From NCBI RefSeq assembly GCF_963678635.1, contig NC_087065.1, positions 66,493,374-66,557,373 on the forward strand: a stretch of DNA of 64,000 nt. The letters are read 5' to 3'. The translations under genes were made by a program, and so were the position numbers. This DNA comes from Symsagittifera roscoffensis. Lineage: Eukaryota > Xenacoelomorpha > Acoela > Convolutidae. The notes under the pieces were generated by a model, which searched no databases, was not told where the DNA came from, and saw only the letters and a list, made by a program, of their open reading frames with translations. This document shows, in pieces, positions 1 to 11,678 of this stretch (positions within the stretch are counted from its first letter, which is position 1; each line of letters opens with the position of its first letter).

Positions 1-1090
1 AACTCTGAAATTAGACTAAAAAACTTTACCACAAGTTATAAAATAAAAATCTCAACAACGACAATCATCACAACTTCAAAATCAACCACGAAAAGAGTAA
101 AAAATCTTCATTCTACAATCTAAAATTTTATACAAAGTTGAATTCCAAAAGCCCCTTTCAAGTTGAATATCTTCTTAAACTTTCAAAAATATAGTGAACT
201 TTTCTTTTCTTCTCTAAAAATTCATGCTGAAACTCTTGAACAAACCAATTCAGTTTCACCCATTCAGGAGCTATCTAAACATCACCTTATTCTGATACCA
301 TTGCTTTAGCCGAAAAACTACAACCTTCAAACGTATATGTAACTATAAATCAAAGACCTCCACGTCCAATATAAGCAACAAGCTTATATTTTACAACCTA
401 AATAAAAAAAATCTAAATATTAGAACTCTCCTCTATCACTTAGTACAATCTTGTCCCAACTTACACCTCAAAATTTTCTCAAGAAAAAATATTCAAATAG
501 CCTAAAGAAAAGATCAGACATGACATTTAGCCTAAAGTACGAATAACTCTTGAATACCCTCGATCATCCGATAAAAAAAGCTCATACATACACCTCCCGG
601 CTTCCCCTTATCAAAAATTGCCGATATCCAACCCAATTATCAAAAATCAACAAATATTTTGACCACACTCGAATTTACTTTCGAAAAAAAACACTGCTTC
701 TCTCTCAAATATTTCAATTTCTAAAACCAATATTTTCTAAAAACTTTTTTGATAATCTCAACCTTTTTTCAGCTTAGTATAGTTTTTATTGCAGATACCT
801 TTGAAATATTCCTCTTCCTCTCAAAACTTTTTTGCAGTTTTCTGAAAATTTTTCATTACCTCACAAAAGCCTACATCAACATTGACATCCTCCTCAGGTA
901 CGACATTTCAATAACTATTAAATGTTAAGACATCTATTTAACAAAAAAGACATTTTTCTTCTTTTAGTGATATTCCTCACATTTTAAGTATCCCTAATCT
1001 TGACAATATGCAAATGTATAAAAAAGGCATTAAAAGTTTTTGCATTAGCAACAATGCTTTTAATTATTTTCTTGATTATTTGAAGAAAAA
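1..1090 (+). repeat. 1.1-kb direct repeat, copy 1 (truncated by window edge)
   Basis: This segment is repeated at 4636-5744 with the same orientation and high similarity over its whole length. In the second copy it follows directly on the 3' end of the pol block, so the sequence before base 1 is probably another pol end. Its last ~140 bases read, in one frame, as a very hydrophobic stretch. It could be a pair of LTRs flanking the pol block or a tandem duplication. I see no TG...CA ends, so the LTR reading is unproven. Confidence 0.75.
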
Positions 1091-1394
1091 TAAAATACAA
1101 CTACTCAAAGAAAAAATCTGGACAATCCCAATTCTCTTAGAAAGTCCAAAAGGCAAAGATTTTCAAACACCAGACGTTGAAATTGATTTTTTAATAGACT
1201 CAGGAGCTGAATTAGCCAAACTACTACTGAAATACCCAATGGTTTACGCTACATCTAAATTTGATGTTGGAAGAGTAAGTTCACCACTACACTTACCTCT
1301 GAAACCTGACGCATTTTTCAAAAAACAACATGCATGTAAAGTCCCAATTCACTTGCAAGATAAAGTCAATAGATTACTAGACATCTTAAAATGA
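1008..1394 (+). pseudogene. Retroelement aspartic protease region (start of pol)
   Basis: An open frame of 128 codons whose middle (about residues 60-70) holds the pepsin-like retroviral protease signature F-L-I-D-S-G-A-E, the catalytic D-S-G lying near base 1197. The first ~30 codons fall inside the 1.1-kb repeat, so the natural start may lie elsewhere. In this type of element the protease processes the Gag-Pol polyprotein in the particle. Reading frame breaks and in-frame stops follow at once (a TGA-like break near 1394 and a TAA near 1504), so the polyprotein cannot be made. The D-S-G-A form resembles Ty3/Gypsy-type proteases. The assignment rests on this one motif plus the reverse transcriptase that follows. 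Confidence 0.7.
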
Positions 1395-1499
1395 AAATAT
1401 TGCCCCAGTAAATAAAGAAGAACAGCCAAAAGGAAACACATTCACAAATCCCGTTATTATATTAGCTAAAGGAGAATCATTAAAAATCATTTTAGACGC

Positions 1500-2560
1500 A
1501 GGATAACTCAATTGCCTCATTGATGAATCGAAATGTAATTGGACTATAGAACCAATTCAAGTAATTCTCACAAAAATAAATCGCAAATGTTTTACAACAG
1601 CTGACATGAACATCGCATACAACCAAATGCCACTAGATGAACTATCACGATGATTAACACCATTCGTTATTGGAAACCAACAATACGAAATTAATAGACT
1701 ATTCTATGGAATCTCCATAGGACCAGCAGCATTCTCAGCATTTTTGATTTAAATTTTTCGACCACTCATACTTAGTAAAAATGTCACAACATATTTAGAC
1801 AATGTTTTTATGCAATCACAGACAAAATTGAAATGTTCATTGTCTTAGAAAAATATCACCAGATATTACTTAGAGAAAATATGAAAGCAGCCCTGGATAA
1901 ATCTCATTATTTTCTTACTCGTGTAAAGTTCCTTGAACATATTATAGAAGGAAACACGAGAAATCCATTAAAATCCTGTATAGATGCAATTCAGAAACTT
2001 CAACCTCCATCAAACAAAATGAAACTACAAGAATTCCTCGGAATGCTTATTTTCTTAAGTGAAAACGTCTATGAAATGCAACTAAATACAGGACCATTTT
2101 AAAACATTCTTAGGCAACAAAACAATTTTGAATGGACAACAAAACATCAAAAACGGTTTGAAGAAATAAAAACACTCCTCACCAAAAAATATCAAATACA
2201 ATTCCAAACCCAGACCAACTATTTTATGCTGTGCGCGACGCCTCTAATTTTGGCATCGTCGCAGCATTATTACAATCACACAATAGAGCAATTGAAATAA
2301 AGCTCATTTCAGCAAACTCAAGACAATGCACACAAGCTGAACTTATGAGAAAATGCACAGCTATAATACACAATCTCACAGAATATGAGTTTTTAATACT
2401 TCGATCAAAACATCCAACAGTTCTATTTACAAACCATAAACCTATAATTTTTCTTTTTTCATAAAAATCAAACCCAAACCATAGAGTTTATAGATTTCGA
2501 TTAATTTTAATGAAATTATTCATCCCATCTTACATATTGCTTGGACAGAAAGAAAAAAAC
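1500..2560 (+). pseudogene. Reverse transcriptase and RNase H remnant
   Basis: Translated pieces in shifting frames give the order expected for a Ty3/Gypsy-like pol. An A-D-M-N-I-A-Y-N-Q block near 1600-1630 corresponds to RT motif A. A G-P-A-A-F-S block sits near 1720-1740. A Y-L-D-N motif at 1789-1803 stands where the catalytic Y-x-D-D is expected, so the second aspartate is replaced by asparagine. RNase H begins near 2235 (R-D-A-S-N-F-G-I-V-A-A-L-L), and its middle is open at 2231-2464. At least five in-frame stops interrupt the region. The enzyme would copy element RNA into DNA; this copy is certainly inactive, both from the stops and from the lost catalytic residue. Confidence 0.8.
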
Positions 2561-3229
2561 TTGCACTACCTGATAGAAAAACCCCACCTGAATTTTTAGC
2601 AAGAAAAACAACAGTAGATATACCACAAAATATTAAATTTTTTCTTGCAAAACACCAAACCTCACCGTGGTTACAATGCAAACACATGGTAAAAAAAGAA
2701 AATGACCAAGCACAATTGAAAAACTTACAACACTTTCCAGTAGATTTCAAAATAATCACTACAGTGATTGTCAAAATAATTTACATTTAAACCGATACCA
2801 TATTCATCATGGATTAAAAACAAAACACAACAAAAACCACCATACAAAAACTAAACAGGACAGAATTTTTCCCTTTAATAGAAAAAGAAAACCTAACTGA
2901 TAATATAAATTAATCGGGACCTCCAGACATTGATTCAAAATACACAATAATACAAGTCTTCAACCTCCATGACCCTCTACATAATATACCTCTCTCGAAA
3001 ACAGATACTGAAAATATCTTCCTACCAAATACAGAGAAAAAAAAACACTTGAATTAATAAAAAAGTACCAAAATTTTGACCAGTCATTAATCAATTAAAA
3101 TCTTGGCACAAATATAAAACCAAGCCCATAAAAGCTGATATCACAATTTTAAGAAACAAAACACTGCTTTGATGCTTTAGAAAATTCAATAAAACATCTA
3201 TAAACAAAAACACAGATATTTTAGAATAC

Positions 3230-4560
3230 CAATCAACTGATCTCAAAGTACACTGTTTACTGTTGAATATGATACTTATAGCATTCCACATTTCACTTTC
3301 CTTAATCGCTAAAAGGACATGCAGGATCGTATAAAACACATACTCAAGTTTTATTCAATATTTTTACTTTCCAAAAGCACTAATTTGATATCAAAGTTTT
3401 ATGCAACAATTGCATAATATGCCAACTAAATAAACCATACCCATATCAAAAACAAGTTGCAGAAAAACTAGATTTTTAAGGACAAATTTTATAGGTTAAT
3501 TAAAGAATCTCATTTCATACAAAAGGACCAATATCACCCTCGTCAGAAGGAAACTCATATATAATGGTCATAGTCGATGCATTTAGACACTACGTAGCAT
3601 TCAACCCAGTACCTCATTGTAATGCCTATTATTCATATACAACACTTAATGAACACTGGATAGCAAAAATTGGATTACCCGAAATCCTTGTCACGGACAA
3701 TGGCACTGAGTTCATAAATGATGAAATAATCACATTATGCCATCTATAAAACTTTAAACACAAACCACGAACATCTCATGCCCTTTGAAAAAATGGTGTA
3801 GTCGAAGGTATTAACTGTTCATTACAAGAATATCTAAGATGCATTATAATTGGAAATGATGCAAAATATACTGAATGGTCAACCGATGTAAAATTATTCC
3901 TCTTATCTAGTTCACAAATAACAACAACACTAAGTTTATCACCCTATGAAAAGGTTTTTAATCAAAAACCACGAAAACCCATAATGTTCACAGCAAACTC
4001 TTCAAAAAACTCACAAGGTTTTTGCCAACCTATAAAAATAATCCATTTGTTACAATCTACCATTACATACACACGATGAAGATCATTTTCATCACCCACA
4101 GATTTTAAAACTAGCCTCCAGTACACACACCGAATGGATTTTAAACAGAGATAAAAAGCACAAAGAAATTTATCAAAAAGGAGCCAAGAAGTTATTAAAA
4201 ACACAAAAAGTAAATTCCCAGATAAATTCACAATTCACACCAGCTGCAAATTTAAAAATCGGAATATACGTTTTAATCCCAAATTTTGCAACACTAAAAG
4301 GATTAAAAAGTACAACCAATCTGAAAAGGACCATTTCAGATCATTGACAAACCCACTGATGTAACGAAATTACTTATTGATTCGAATAAAAAAGAAACTG
4401 TTCAACATAGAAACAATCTTTTACCATATTACCTAAAGAAATACGATATCCCAGAGCTCACACAATTATACTTCTTTACAGGACTTAAAGTTGCCCACGA
4501 CAACTCAGTCAAAAATCATAATCAAACAATGACGCCAATTGTACTCAGCAAATTTTAGAA
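3230..4560 (+). pseudogene. Retroelement integrase remnant
   Basis: A degraded zinc-binding N-terminal part lies around 3240-3480 in several frames. The DDE core is readable from 3564: I-V-D-A-F near 3570 supplies the first acidic residue, V-T-D-N-G-T-E-F near 3690-3715 the second, and G-V-V-E-G near 3795-3810 the glutamate. A longer C-terminal tail (to about 4560) continues into copy 2 of the 1.1-kb repeat. Integrases of this family insert the element cDNA into chromosomes. Stops after 3749 and several frameshifts show this is a fossil. The order protease-RT-RNase H-integrase supports a Ty3/Gypsy-type element. Confidence 0.75.
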
Positions 4561-4635
4561 CAAAAGAAAAAAGAAATTATCTAATAAAAATCCCAAGAAT
4601 TAAGAAATAAACCAATACCCCAAAGACACAGAAAA

Positions 4636-5744
4636 AACTCTACAATTAGAATAAAAAACTTTACCACAAGTTAAAAAAGAAAAATCTCAACAAAGACAAT
4701 CATCACGACTTCAAAATCAATAACGAAAAGAGTAAAAAATGTTCATTCCACAACCTAAAATTTTAAACAAAGTTGATTTCCAAAGGTCCCTATCAAATGA
4801 ATTATCTTTTTAGTTTTTCAAAAATATAATGAACCTTTCTTCTCTTCTCTAAAAATTTACGCTGAAACTCTTGAAAAAACCAGTTCAGTTTCAGCCAATC
4901 AGGAACTATCTAAACATCACCTTATTCTGACACCACTGCTTTAGCCGACAAACTACAACCTTCAAACGTTTATATAACTAAAACTCATTGACCTCCAGAT
5001 CAAATATAAGCAAGAAGCTTATGTTTTACAACCTAAATAAAAAAATCTAAATATTAGAACAAAATTGTCCCAACATACACCTCAACATTTTCCCAAGGAA
5101 AAAAATTAAAATAGCCTAAAGAAAAATTCAGACATGACATTTAGCCTAAAGTGCGAATAACTCTTGAATACCCCCGATCATCCGATAAAAAAAGCTCATA
5201 CTTAGACCTCCCGACTTCCCCTCACCAAAAGTTGCCGATATCCAACCCAATTAACAAAAATCAACAAATATTCCGACCACACTCGAATTTACTCTCGAAA
5301 AAAAAAATAATTCGATGGAACGAATCATTTCTTCAATGCTTCTCTCTCAAACATTTCAATTTCTAAAACCAAAATTTTCTAAAAAGTTTTTTGATAATCT
5401 CAACCTTTTTTCAGCTTAGTATAATTTTTATTGCAGATACCTTTGAAATATTCCTCCTCCTCTCAAAACTTTTTTGCAGTTTTCTGAAAATTTTTCATTC
5501 CCTAACAAAAGCCTACATCAACATTGCAAAAATTTTTGACATCCTCCTCATGTACGACATTTCAATGAGTATCTAAATGTTAAGACATCTATTTAACAAA
5601 AAAGACATTTTTCTTCTTTTAGTGATATTTCTCACATTTTCAGTATCCCTAATCTTGACAATATGCAAAAGTATAAAAAAGGCAATAAAAGTTTTTGCAT
5701 TAGCAACAATACTTTTAATTATTTTCTTGATTATTTGAAGAAAA
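4636..5744 (+). repeat. 1.1-kb direct repeat, copy 2
   Basis: This is the second copy of the segment at 1-1090. It starts in the tail of the integrase region and ends at a shared T-T-T-G-A-A-G-A-A-A-A junction, after which the two copies diverge: copy 1 runs into the protease, copy 2 into the ORF at 5663-6274. No target-site duplication or TG...CA ends are visible. Confidence 0.75.
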
Positions 5745-6274
5745 TTATAATCAATATAAATTTTCTTCATAGTAAAAAATTTATTAAAGAACCTCTCAAA
5801 ATTGCCACTCAACCACCCACACAAAAGTCTCCATCGGCTACAACATTTCAAGATTTTCCAACAGCACAAACAACCAGTCAGACAAATCATCCTCAATCAT
5901 CAACACGTATTTCATTTCATGAAAATCCGTATACATTTGAGGAAACACATTCATTATTATCAGAATCTTTAGAGCCTGTAGATCGCAACGCACCCCTAAG
6001 CGAACCACAATACGAACCAACATATAACATATACCCTTCTCTTGAACAAGGTCTTAATAGAACAAGACATGCAAGCCAAAACCAAAATACACCCACAATA
6101 AATAGACAAATTATACATCCACGACGAAATAGAAATTTTACAACTCCCAGAGTTCATTTCAGTATACCCTCATCATCAATCACAAATCCACTAGATCTCT
6201 CCAATAGTTCAGTTCAAAGTGCCCCCAATCTACTTCACATCAAAACAAAACAAACATACTATGGAATTACTTAG
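5663..6274 (+). CDS. Unrecognised retroelement ORF, Ser/Thr/Pro/Asn/Gln-rich
   Basis: A 203-codon open frame. Residues 1-30 are encoded by the end of the 1.1-kb repeat, so the natural start may be internal. Residues ~60-200 are rich in Thr, Ser, Pro, Asn and Gln with no strong hydrophobic segment, like a disordered linker. Its end (S-S-S-I-T-N-P-L-D-L-S) resembles the end of the 62089-62550 ORF (S-P-S-T-N-P-I-N-L-S), which places both in one element family. It lies just upstream of the env-like region. I do not recognise the family; a Gag-derived or env-leader protein is possible. Confidence 0.45.
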   Translation: MQKYKKGNKSFCISNNTFNYFLDYLKKIIININFLHSKKFIKEPLKIATQPPTQKSPSATTFQDFPTAQTTSQTNHPQSSTRISFHENPYTFEETHSLLSESLEPVDRNAPLSEPQYEPTYNIYPSLEQGLNRTRHASQNQNTPTINRQIIHPRRNRNFTTPRVHFSIPSSSITNPLDLSNSSVQSAPNLLHIKTKQTYYGIT

Positions 6275-6960
6275 ATTCAACCCCACATTCGAACAAATTC
6301 GTGAAAATCCTTTTAATCCCCAACTTCAACACAACGCCTCCCATATTGGATGACACAAACTTTTACTCAAGGTGAACCCAACTTAGTAAATGACCCTGCA
6401 GACAGCTCAGCAGTCACATCTTTGTCACTCACTGAAACCTTTTCACTTCATTCAACCCCTTCAATAAGTCAGACCTCAACAACACCATTTCTCCCGAATT
6501 TCTCCACAAATCTAGACTAGATTAGATTGCAACACAATCGTAGCACCCCCTCAATTATTTTGTTCAACACCACGATAGTAACAGACTACATAATTGGGCG
6601 CTCAACAGATTACAATATCGACAGGATTTTTACAAAGATATACAAGAACACAAAATACAAATCCTTACACAAGGTAATCTGACACTCAAATTTATATAAA
6701 CAGTAAAATTAAATGTTTTAACACACCATCCTCTACCTAAGCCCCATCAAATATAACAGCTCAATAATTACCTCATCCATTCATCACAACAGAAATCATC
6801 AATAAATACGATAGACATACAAAAAAGACACTTGGTTACATCATATTCTATAATCCATATTCAGAACTCTCCTACACATGTGTTTTTTTTAATAATTCTT
6901 CTCTTTCTCACCCTAACTTCTTTTATTTATTCAGAACCAAAAAAATCCTAACAACCCTTC
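6275..6960 (+). pseudogene. Broken continuation of the retroelement ORF
   Basis: Reading in shifting frames gives pieces that match the 62550-63190 region of the right-hand copy: an N-P-F-N-P block near 6310, an F-T-Q-G-E block near 6360, and an N-W-A-like block near 6590. Several stops and frameshifts occur. The region connects the preceding ORF to the env-like part. No catalytic motif is visible. Confidence 0.45.
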
Positions 6961-9000
6961 TCCCCGAACCGGACCCCAAGATTTACTAGACACACTTTGA
7001 CTGTGAAGAAAATGAACAAAAAACACTAAATAAATATGCAATAAACCGAGTTACTCAATGTGAATCAGAACAACGAGAGATCGAAATAACAAAGATAATA
7101 GCCACACTTTACTCAAAAGCCCGAGCTACAACAATAACAGGATACAAATTCATAGCAACAGTCTCAGAGAAAAAATTACATTGTTACCAAGTCTCAAATG
7201 GAAATAAAAGTAGACTTCTTCACGAATCTTTTTATCAAAGTAATATAGAGCGACTTTTACATCTTAGCTCTGAAAATTGTAAAAACGAACTGAGTTGATT
7301 GAAACTAACTACAAACAAAGGCACAAACAGGAAATTAGTAAATTTTCAAAAGTTTTCCCAGTGTCAGTACATCCAGCGGAACTTGAAAGATACCAAGGTG
7401 ATATAAATGTAGATGACAAATAGCCGTTCCACGGCGCACCTGGATGATTAATTTATGAACTCCATGAGAAAATTTGGATACCATACCTTGGAATAAACAA
7501 CCCCTCTAATTGCAAAGCTGATACAAAAACCAAATGATACCAAGAAATTAAGTTCTTTGATTGGAAAATACAATTAGAAAAAGTACACTTAATACGAGAT
7601 TTAAAAGACGACACAAAAATTCATAAAGGAATACGACTTTTTTGTAGAAACAACCAAGGATATTGCAATCCAACTAAAAGAACACAAGCAACTATTGTTT
7701 GGTTCCCCGACGACAAATGTATAACATCTCAAGTTGCAAGAATACACGCAAGAATGATAAAACTCCATTAGAAATACTTTACTGAAGCCATCTCTTGTGT
7801 TAAAGTAAACCCTGAGAAAATCCGACAAAACAATAATAAATTCAACAATATCCACAATACAGAAAACAAGCTGACACGTTTTCAAATCTACCCAGAAACA
7901 GAACTTGTCGGCAAGTATGTCACGCCACTTTATAAAACACAGTACGCAGAAATTCTTGTCGAATACAAAAAGGTTTCGACATGAACACAGGAAAACTAAT
8001 AACTATCCAACATCCAAGACATCATAACTCCAATCGCGATGAAAACTCATATATCCCAGTAACACTTCTAAAAAACACAGGAAGAACTGGTGGAAAACTT
8101 AAACCACAATATAAAAGTAGTACACGTCTACAAGAACTATCACTCATGAACAACACCTATTTTGGTGCAATCCAGTACGAAATTCACCTAGACATGAATT
8201 TAGACTACATAATAAGTAGGATTTTTCAAGAAATGTTACAATCAGAACTAGAAACATTACATCACTTATGCGAACTTGAACGTACACAAATTTTACAATC
8301 ACTTGCACTTGCAGTTTTGAAAATACTTTATGCTGGATATTTATTGTCAAATTTTATTGACTACGAGGGAATTATCTTATGGTATTACACCTATACTAAA
8401 AAAGTATCACCCTTATATGTTTTTGAAGATAAAAGGTGTTACAAAAGAATCCCTAAATTGTACAAAATTAAAGTGCATTTTGTTGACACACCTTCTTTTG
8501 TTGATACACCTTTGGGATACAGCTGTCCGATGTGGATCTGAAAGCAGCCACAAAATTGTACAATTGAATCCTGATGAAGACAAATATTATCTTCTCACAC
8601 CATACCCTACACTTATGCAACCATTAAAGAAACTTTCACCAGAAAAAATCAGAGCTTTTGCCAGAAACCCAAATATCGATTTATAATCAATAGATATATA
8701 CTCTAGATCAGACAATCAACATCACATTTGTTCACAACAGTTTCAAGAACTTCTCACCAAAATTGACACAATACAAAGACAATCCATCGACCAAAACTTA
8801 AGAAAACTAAGTATTTTTAGACATCTATACACAAGACTACCGTGGATACTTTAAATATATATAAAAGATTACAAATCTTTAAACGGCGAAACCTACCGTC
8901 CACAAGAGTTATCACCAATTATTAAATTTAGTTTTGTAAATTTGAAAAATGAACTCCTCGCCTTTCTAGGATGGCACTATTAGAAAGATTGACCATATCA
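6961..9000 (+). pseudogene. Env-like glycoprotein region of the retroelement (degraded)
   Basis: Open pieces in all three frames line up with the better-preserved right-hand copy (63222-63990). The N-terminal part (6970-7370) has a D-C-E-E-N-E-Q block and regularly placed cysteines; the middle (7981-8541) is an open frame of 186 codons; the next frame carries on at 8500-8690 and beyond. The position after the pol block, size (about 2 kb) and cysteine pattern fit an envelope-like third ORF, whose product would act in a membrane. I could not assign it to a known fusion-protein class, and I see no intact signal peptide or anchor here. Breaks: stops near 7297, 7422, 7448 and 8539 and frame changes near 7600, 7960 and 8500. 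Confidence 0.5.
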
Positions 9001-9090
9001 TAAGCAAGGTTTAATTTTTTTGGATTCCTCTTCTCATTATTGAAAGGAATCTATAATAGGTGCGCAAAACAAACACAAGTAAACAATAAT

Positions 9091-9152
9091 TAATTCACGT
9101 TAATTCCACACGTTAATTCCGCACGTTAATTCCACACGTTAATTCCACAGCA
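9091..9152. repeat. 13-bp minisatellite
   Basis: About five tandem copies of a 13-base unit (ACACGTTAATTCC and close variants) lie just after the env-like region. No coding function. Confidence 0.85.
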
Positions 9153-9263
9153 CTTTGCGACACACAAGCTTACGACTCCTATTTTAGTAAGTTTAACCAT
9201 TTTTCACTAACCTTTATTTTCCTAACACCAAAAAAACGCGACTTACAATGCTCACATCAAATC

Positions 9264-9795
9264 ATGTTACGCACAAAACAAAATCACACATACACTTATT
9301 ATAAACTCATACAACACCATTTTACGACTAACACACCATCGCGAAACCCACACCACCGATTTCAGTTCATTAACTTTAAATACACTTCACCATTCTCTCT
9401 AAACTTCACATATTGCTTAAATGGCACAAACATGCAAGGAATCATTCGAAACTACGACTCTATCCGACAAATGTATATGTTCTGCCCACTAACCAGAACT
9501 TTTATTGTTGGTGAATCCCGTCCAAATAGTCACTCACGAATATATACAGCCCGTCGAATTCCCGATCCTAGAATACATCCAAAACACTAAAAATAATCAT
9601 ACGCTTTATAACCTAATTCAAAACACACCGCATGAATTCTCACCAAGTAGTGAAGAGCTTAAGATCATCAAATCATTTGAACTGCTTCGGCCACTACTGC
9701 AAACTAAATATATCACCCGCTTACTTGTTCAAGTTCTAACATCAACACACGCAATTCACGATATCTTCCCACATGGATTTTTTGCAGATGATTAA
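9264..9795 (+). pseudogene. Unrecognised ORF in two overlapping frames
   Basis: A frame open at 9264-9590 (108 codons) overlaps one open at 9505-9795 (96 codons). The residue composition of the first looks protein-like up to about 9510 and that of the second from about 9510 onward, so one frameshift near 9510 has probably split a single protein of about 175 residues. It contains Phe/Tyr/His-rich stretches and no motif I recognise. It follows the env-like region and the minisatellite and may be a downstream ORF of the same retroelement or an unrelated remnant. Confidence 0.4.
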
Positions 9796-11335
9796 TTAAA
9801 AATGGAAGTTATATAATTTACACAAATACATTCAAAACGCAATTAACCATTCGTTAAAATGGTTCCGTTTTCCTTATAGATTTCATCGCACAATCATGTA
9901 AAACAAACAAAAACAAATAGAGAAATGGAAACGTCTTTCTAGAAGTTTTAAAACTTTTATTAACAAATCGCAGTATGTTTGAAAGGCAATAAAGTTTACC
10001 CCCAAAAAGCATTAAATTCATAAATAATCCCCAATGCAATAAATTTTTCTTACCAAGCAATAAATTCATATATTAGACTTCCCAAAAGCAGTAAAAATAT
10101 CTGTCAACGTAGTAATACCATAAAAGTTGCAGATAAATTAAAAGAGTTCTAACCTTTTTACAAGACGCTTCTTTTAAAGATTTAAATCATTCACTCGCCC
10201 AAAAAACTCTTTCCACAATTGCACAGCTCGTCCAAGTAGAATTGGAAGGAATTATATAGTAAACTAAAGAAACCAACGCAACTTACTAACGTCACAAAAC
10301 CACAAACTAATAACATGACTAAGAAAGAAAAACCCACGGTACCCAAACCAGATTAAATCCAGCTTAAAACTGGATAATTTATTCTTTTGAATACCACTTT
10401 CAAGTCTTACCACAAATGAATAAAACCCAAAAAGTGGAAAGACAAACCCAAACCAAAAGATTCGGTTTTGAGAAAAAGACACAACTAAAACAAAAAAGAG
10501 AAAAACAAATCGTAAAAACCAAACAAAAAGTTGAACACAAAAAGGGACTCTACACAAAGAGACCATAAAGTTATACCCTACTCCTGGCCTAGCCCACCAA
10601 AGGGACGTCCTGAGCATGCTCTTTATATGGCCTAACCCACTGCGCTACAACCACGCTTTGTGACCCACACTCTATTTTTGACAAAGAGTTGTTCAAGGGT
10701 GAGTGGTTCTTATAAATAACTGAATTAATATAAAAAAGCGATAACCATTCATAACACATCATAACTAAAAGTAAATTAACAGATGATTTTAGAATTTTAC
10801 AAGTAAATGATAAATGCAGTATGTATAGATTTCGTAAAGCCCCAAAGACGAGCAGCAAAGAAGTTGAAAACCCAATCACATTCCAACTATGGAATGGCAA
10901 ATCTACTCAGTTTGCTGCCTACAATCACTAGCCTTGATGTTGATTACACGTATAAATCCTAGTCACTTGGCACTTCACACGAAAAGAACAAACTTCATGC
11001 TACACCTAGTCTCGCTCCCAATTTAACGAAATCGATACCTCATTGCATCGATCAGAAGTCTTGACACAATCTCCCAAGACTACCACGATCAACAAGACCC
11101 ACTTAGAAATACGAAAATGACAAATTTCATCCATCCAACACAAAAAGCAACACTTCTTCCTTCTCAAATCAGCCAATACTCGCAACTTCAGAAGGAAAAC
11201 AACATCACCCATCCTTCTCTACATTAAACATTTAAAAACTAAAAACTCTCTAAACCCCGGATGGGTGGAACCAGTTCTAAACTAGAATTTACAATTGGTT
11301 ATAAAATTGATTCTCTATTCCTATAAATTAACTAA
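9796..11335. other. No supported gene; AT-rich repeat-like DNA
   Basis: The minus-strand frames here (9854-10069, 10264-10617, 10589-10900, 11006-11212) are Phe/Leu/Ser/Cys-rich and follow the A- and C-rich composition of the plus strand. I do not support any as a gene. One tRNA-like patch is listed separately. Confidence 0.6.
10560..10656 (-). repeat. Possible tRNA-derived SINE head
   Basis: On the minus strand from 10656 the sequence GTGGTTGTAGCGCAGTGG resembles the 5' arm of a tRNA with a good Pol III A box (TAGCGCAGTGG). A convincing B box is not found downstream, so this is at best an eroded SINE or tRNA fragment. Confidence 0.25.
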
Positions 11336-11349
11336 TCAATCATAATTCA

Positions 11350-11620
11350 TCTCTAACATTTACACTTATTTGTAAGTGCTGAAACTACTTGTAGTTTCAG
11401 CACCAGAGCAATTTGAATTAAACTTAGAATACAGTTGTACTCCTTCTGGAAATAAACACGCATAAACCAGTATACTCTAGTTTTATTGAGACTAGGAGAA
11501 ATAAGAGTAGGACTAAGATCGGTATTAGGCTAAGAAGTTGCACGAATCTATCCAGCCGAAAATAGGATAGCGTGACGAGCAGACGGTGTACCTTATCTGA
11601 AATTACTGAAATTATGAGTA
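11350..11620 (+). repeat. Dispersed repeat family D, copy 1
   Basis: About 270 bases match 60040-60290 in the same orientation at roughly 85-90% by eye, and a shorter core (CCGAAAATAG, TAGCGTGAC, CAGACGG) recurs at 16322-16400 and 16932-17035. No terminal repeats or obvious coding frame are shared by all copies. Family unknown. Confidence 0.75.
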
Positions 11621-11678
11621 TATTAAATAGTACAGAACTCACTACGCAGAGAACCAAGTATTTCACCAAAAAAAATCC

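Noticed and set aside
9091-9152. Short regular repeats that could be taken for a CRISPR array
   Set aside because: Units are contiguous with no spacers, and the DNA is from a eukaryote. The same applies to the 60-bp array at 43416-43650.
10264-10900. Two overlapping minus-strand frames of 117 and 103 codons
   Set aside because: Phe/Leu/Ser-rich composition follows the A-rich plus strand; no motif, start context or conservation to support a membrane protein.
11424-11669. Hydrophobic minus-strand frame shared with 60023-60364 as a membrane protein gene
   Set aside because: Both lie on dispersed repeat D, which is also partly open on the plus strand; the repeat explains the similarity.
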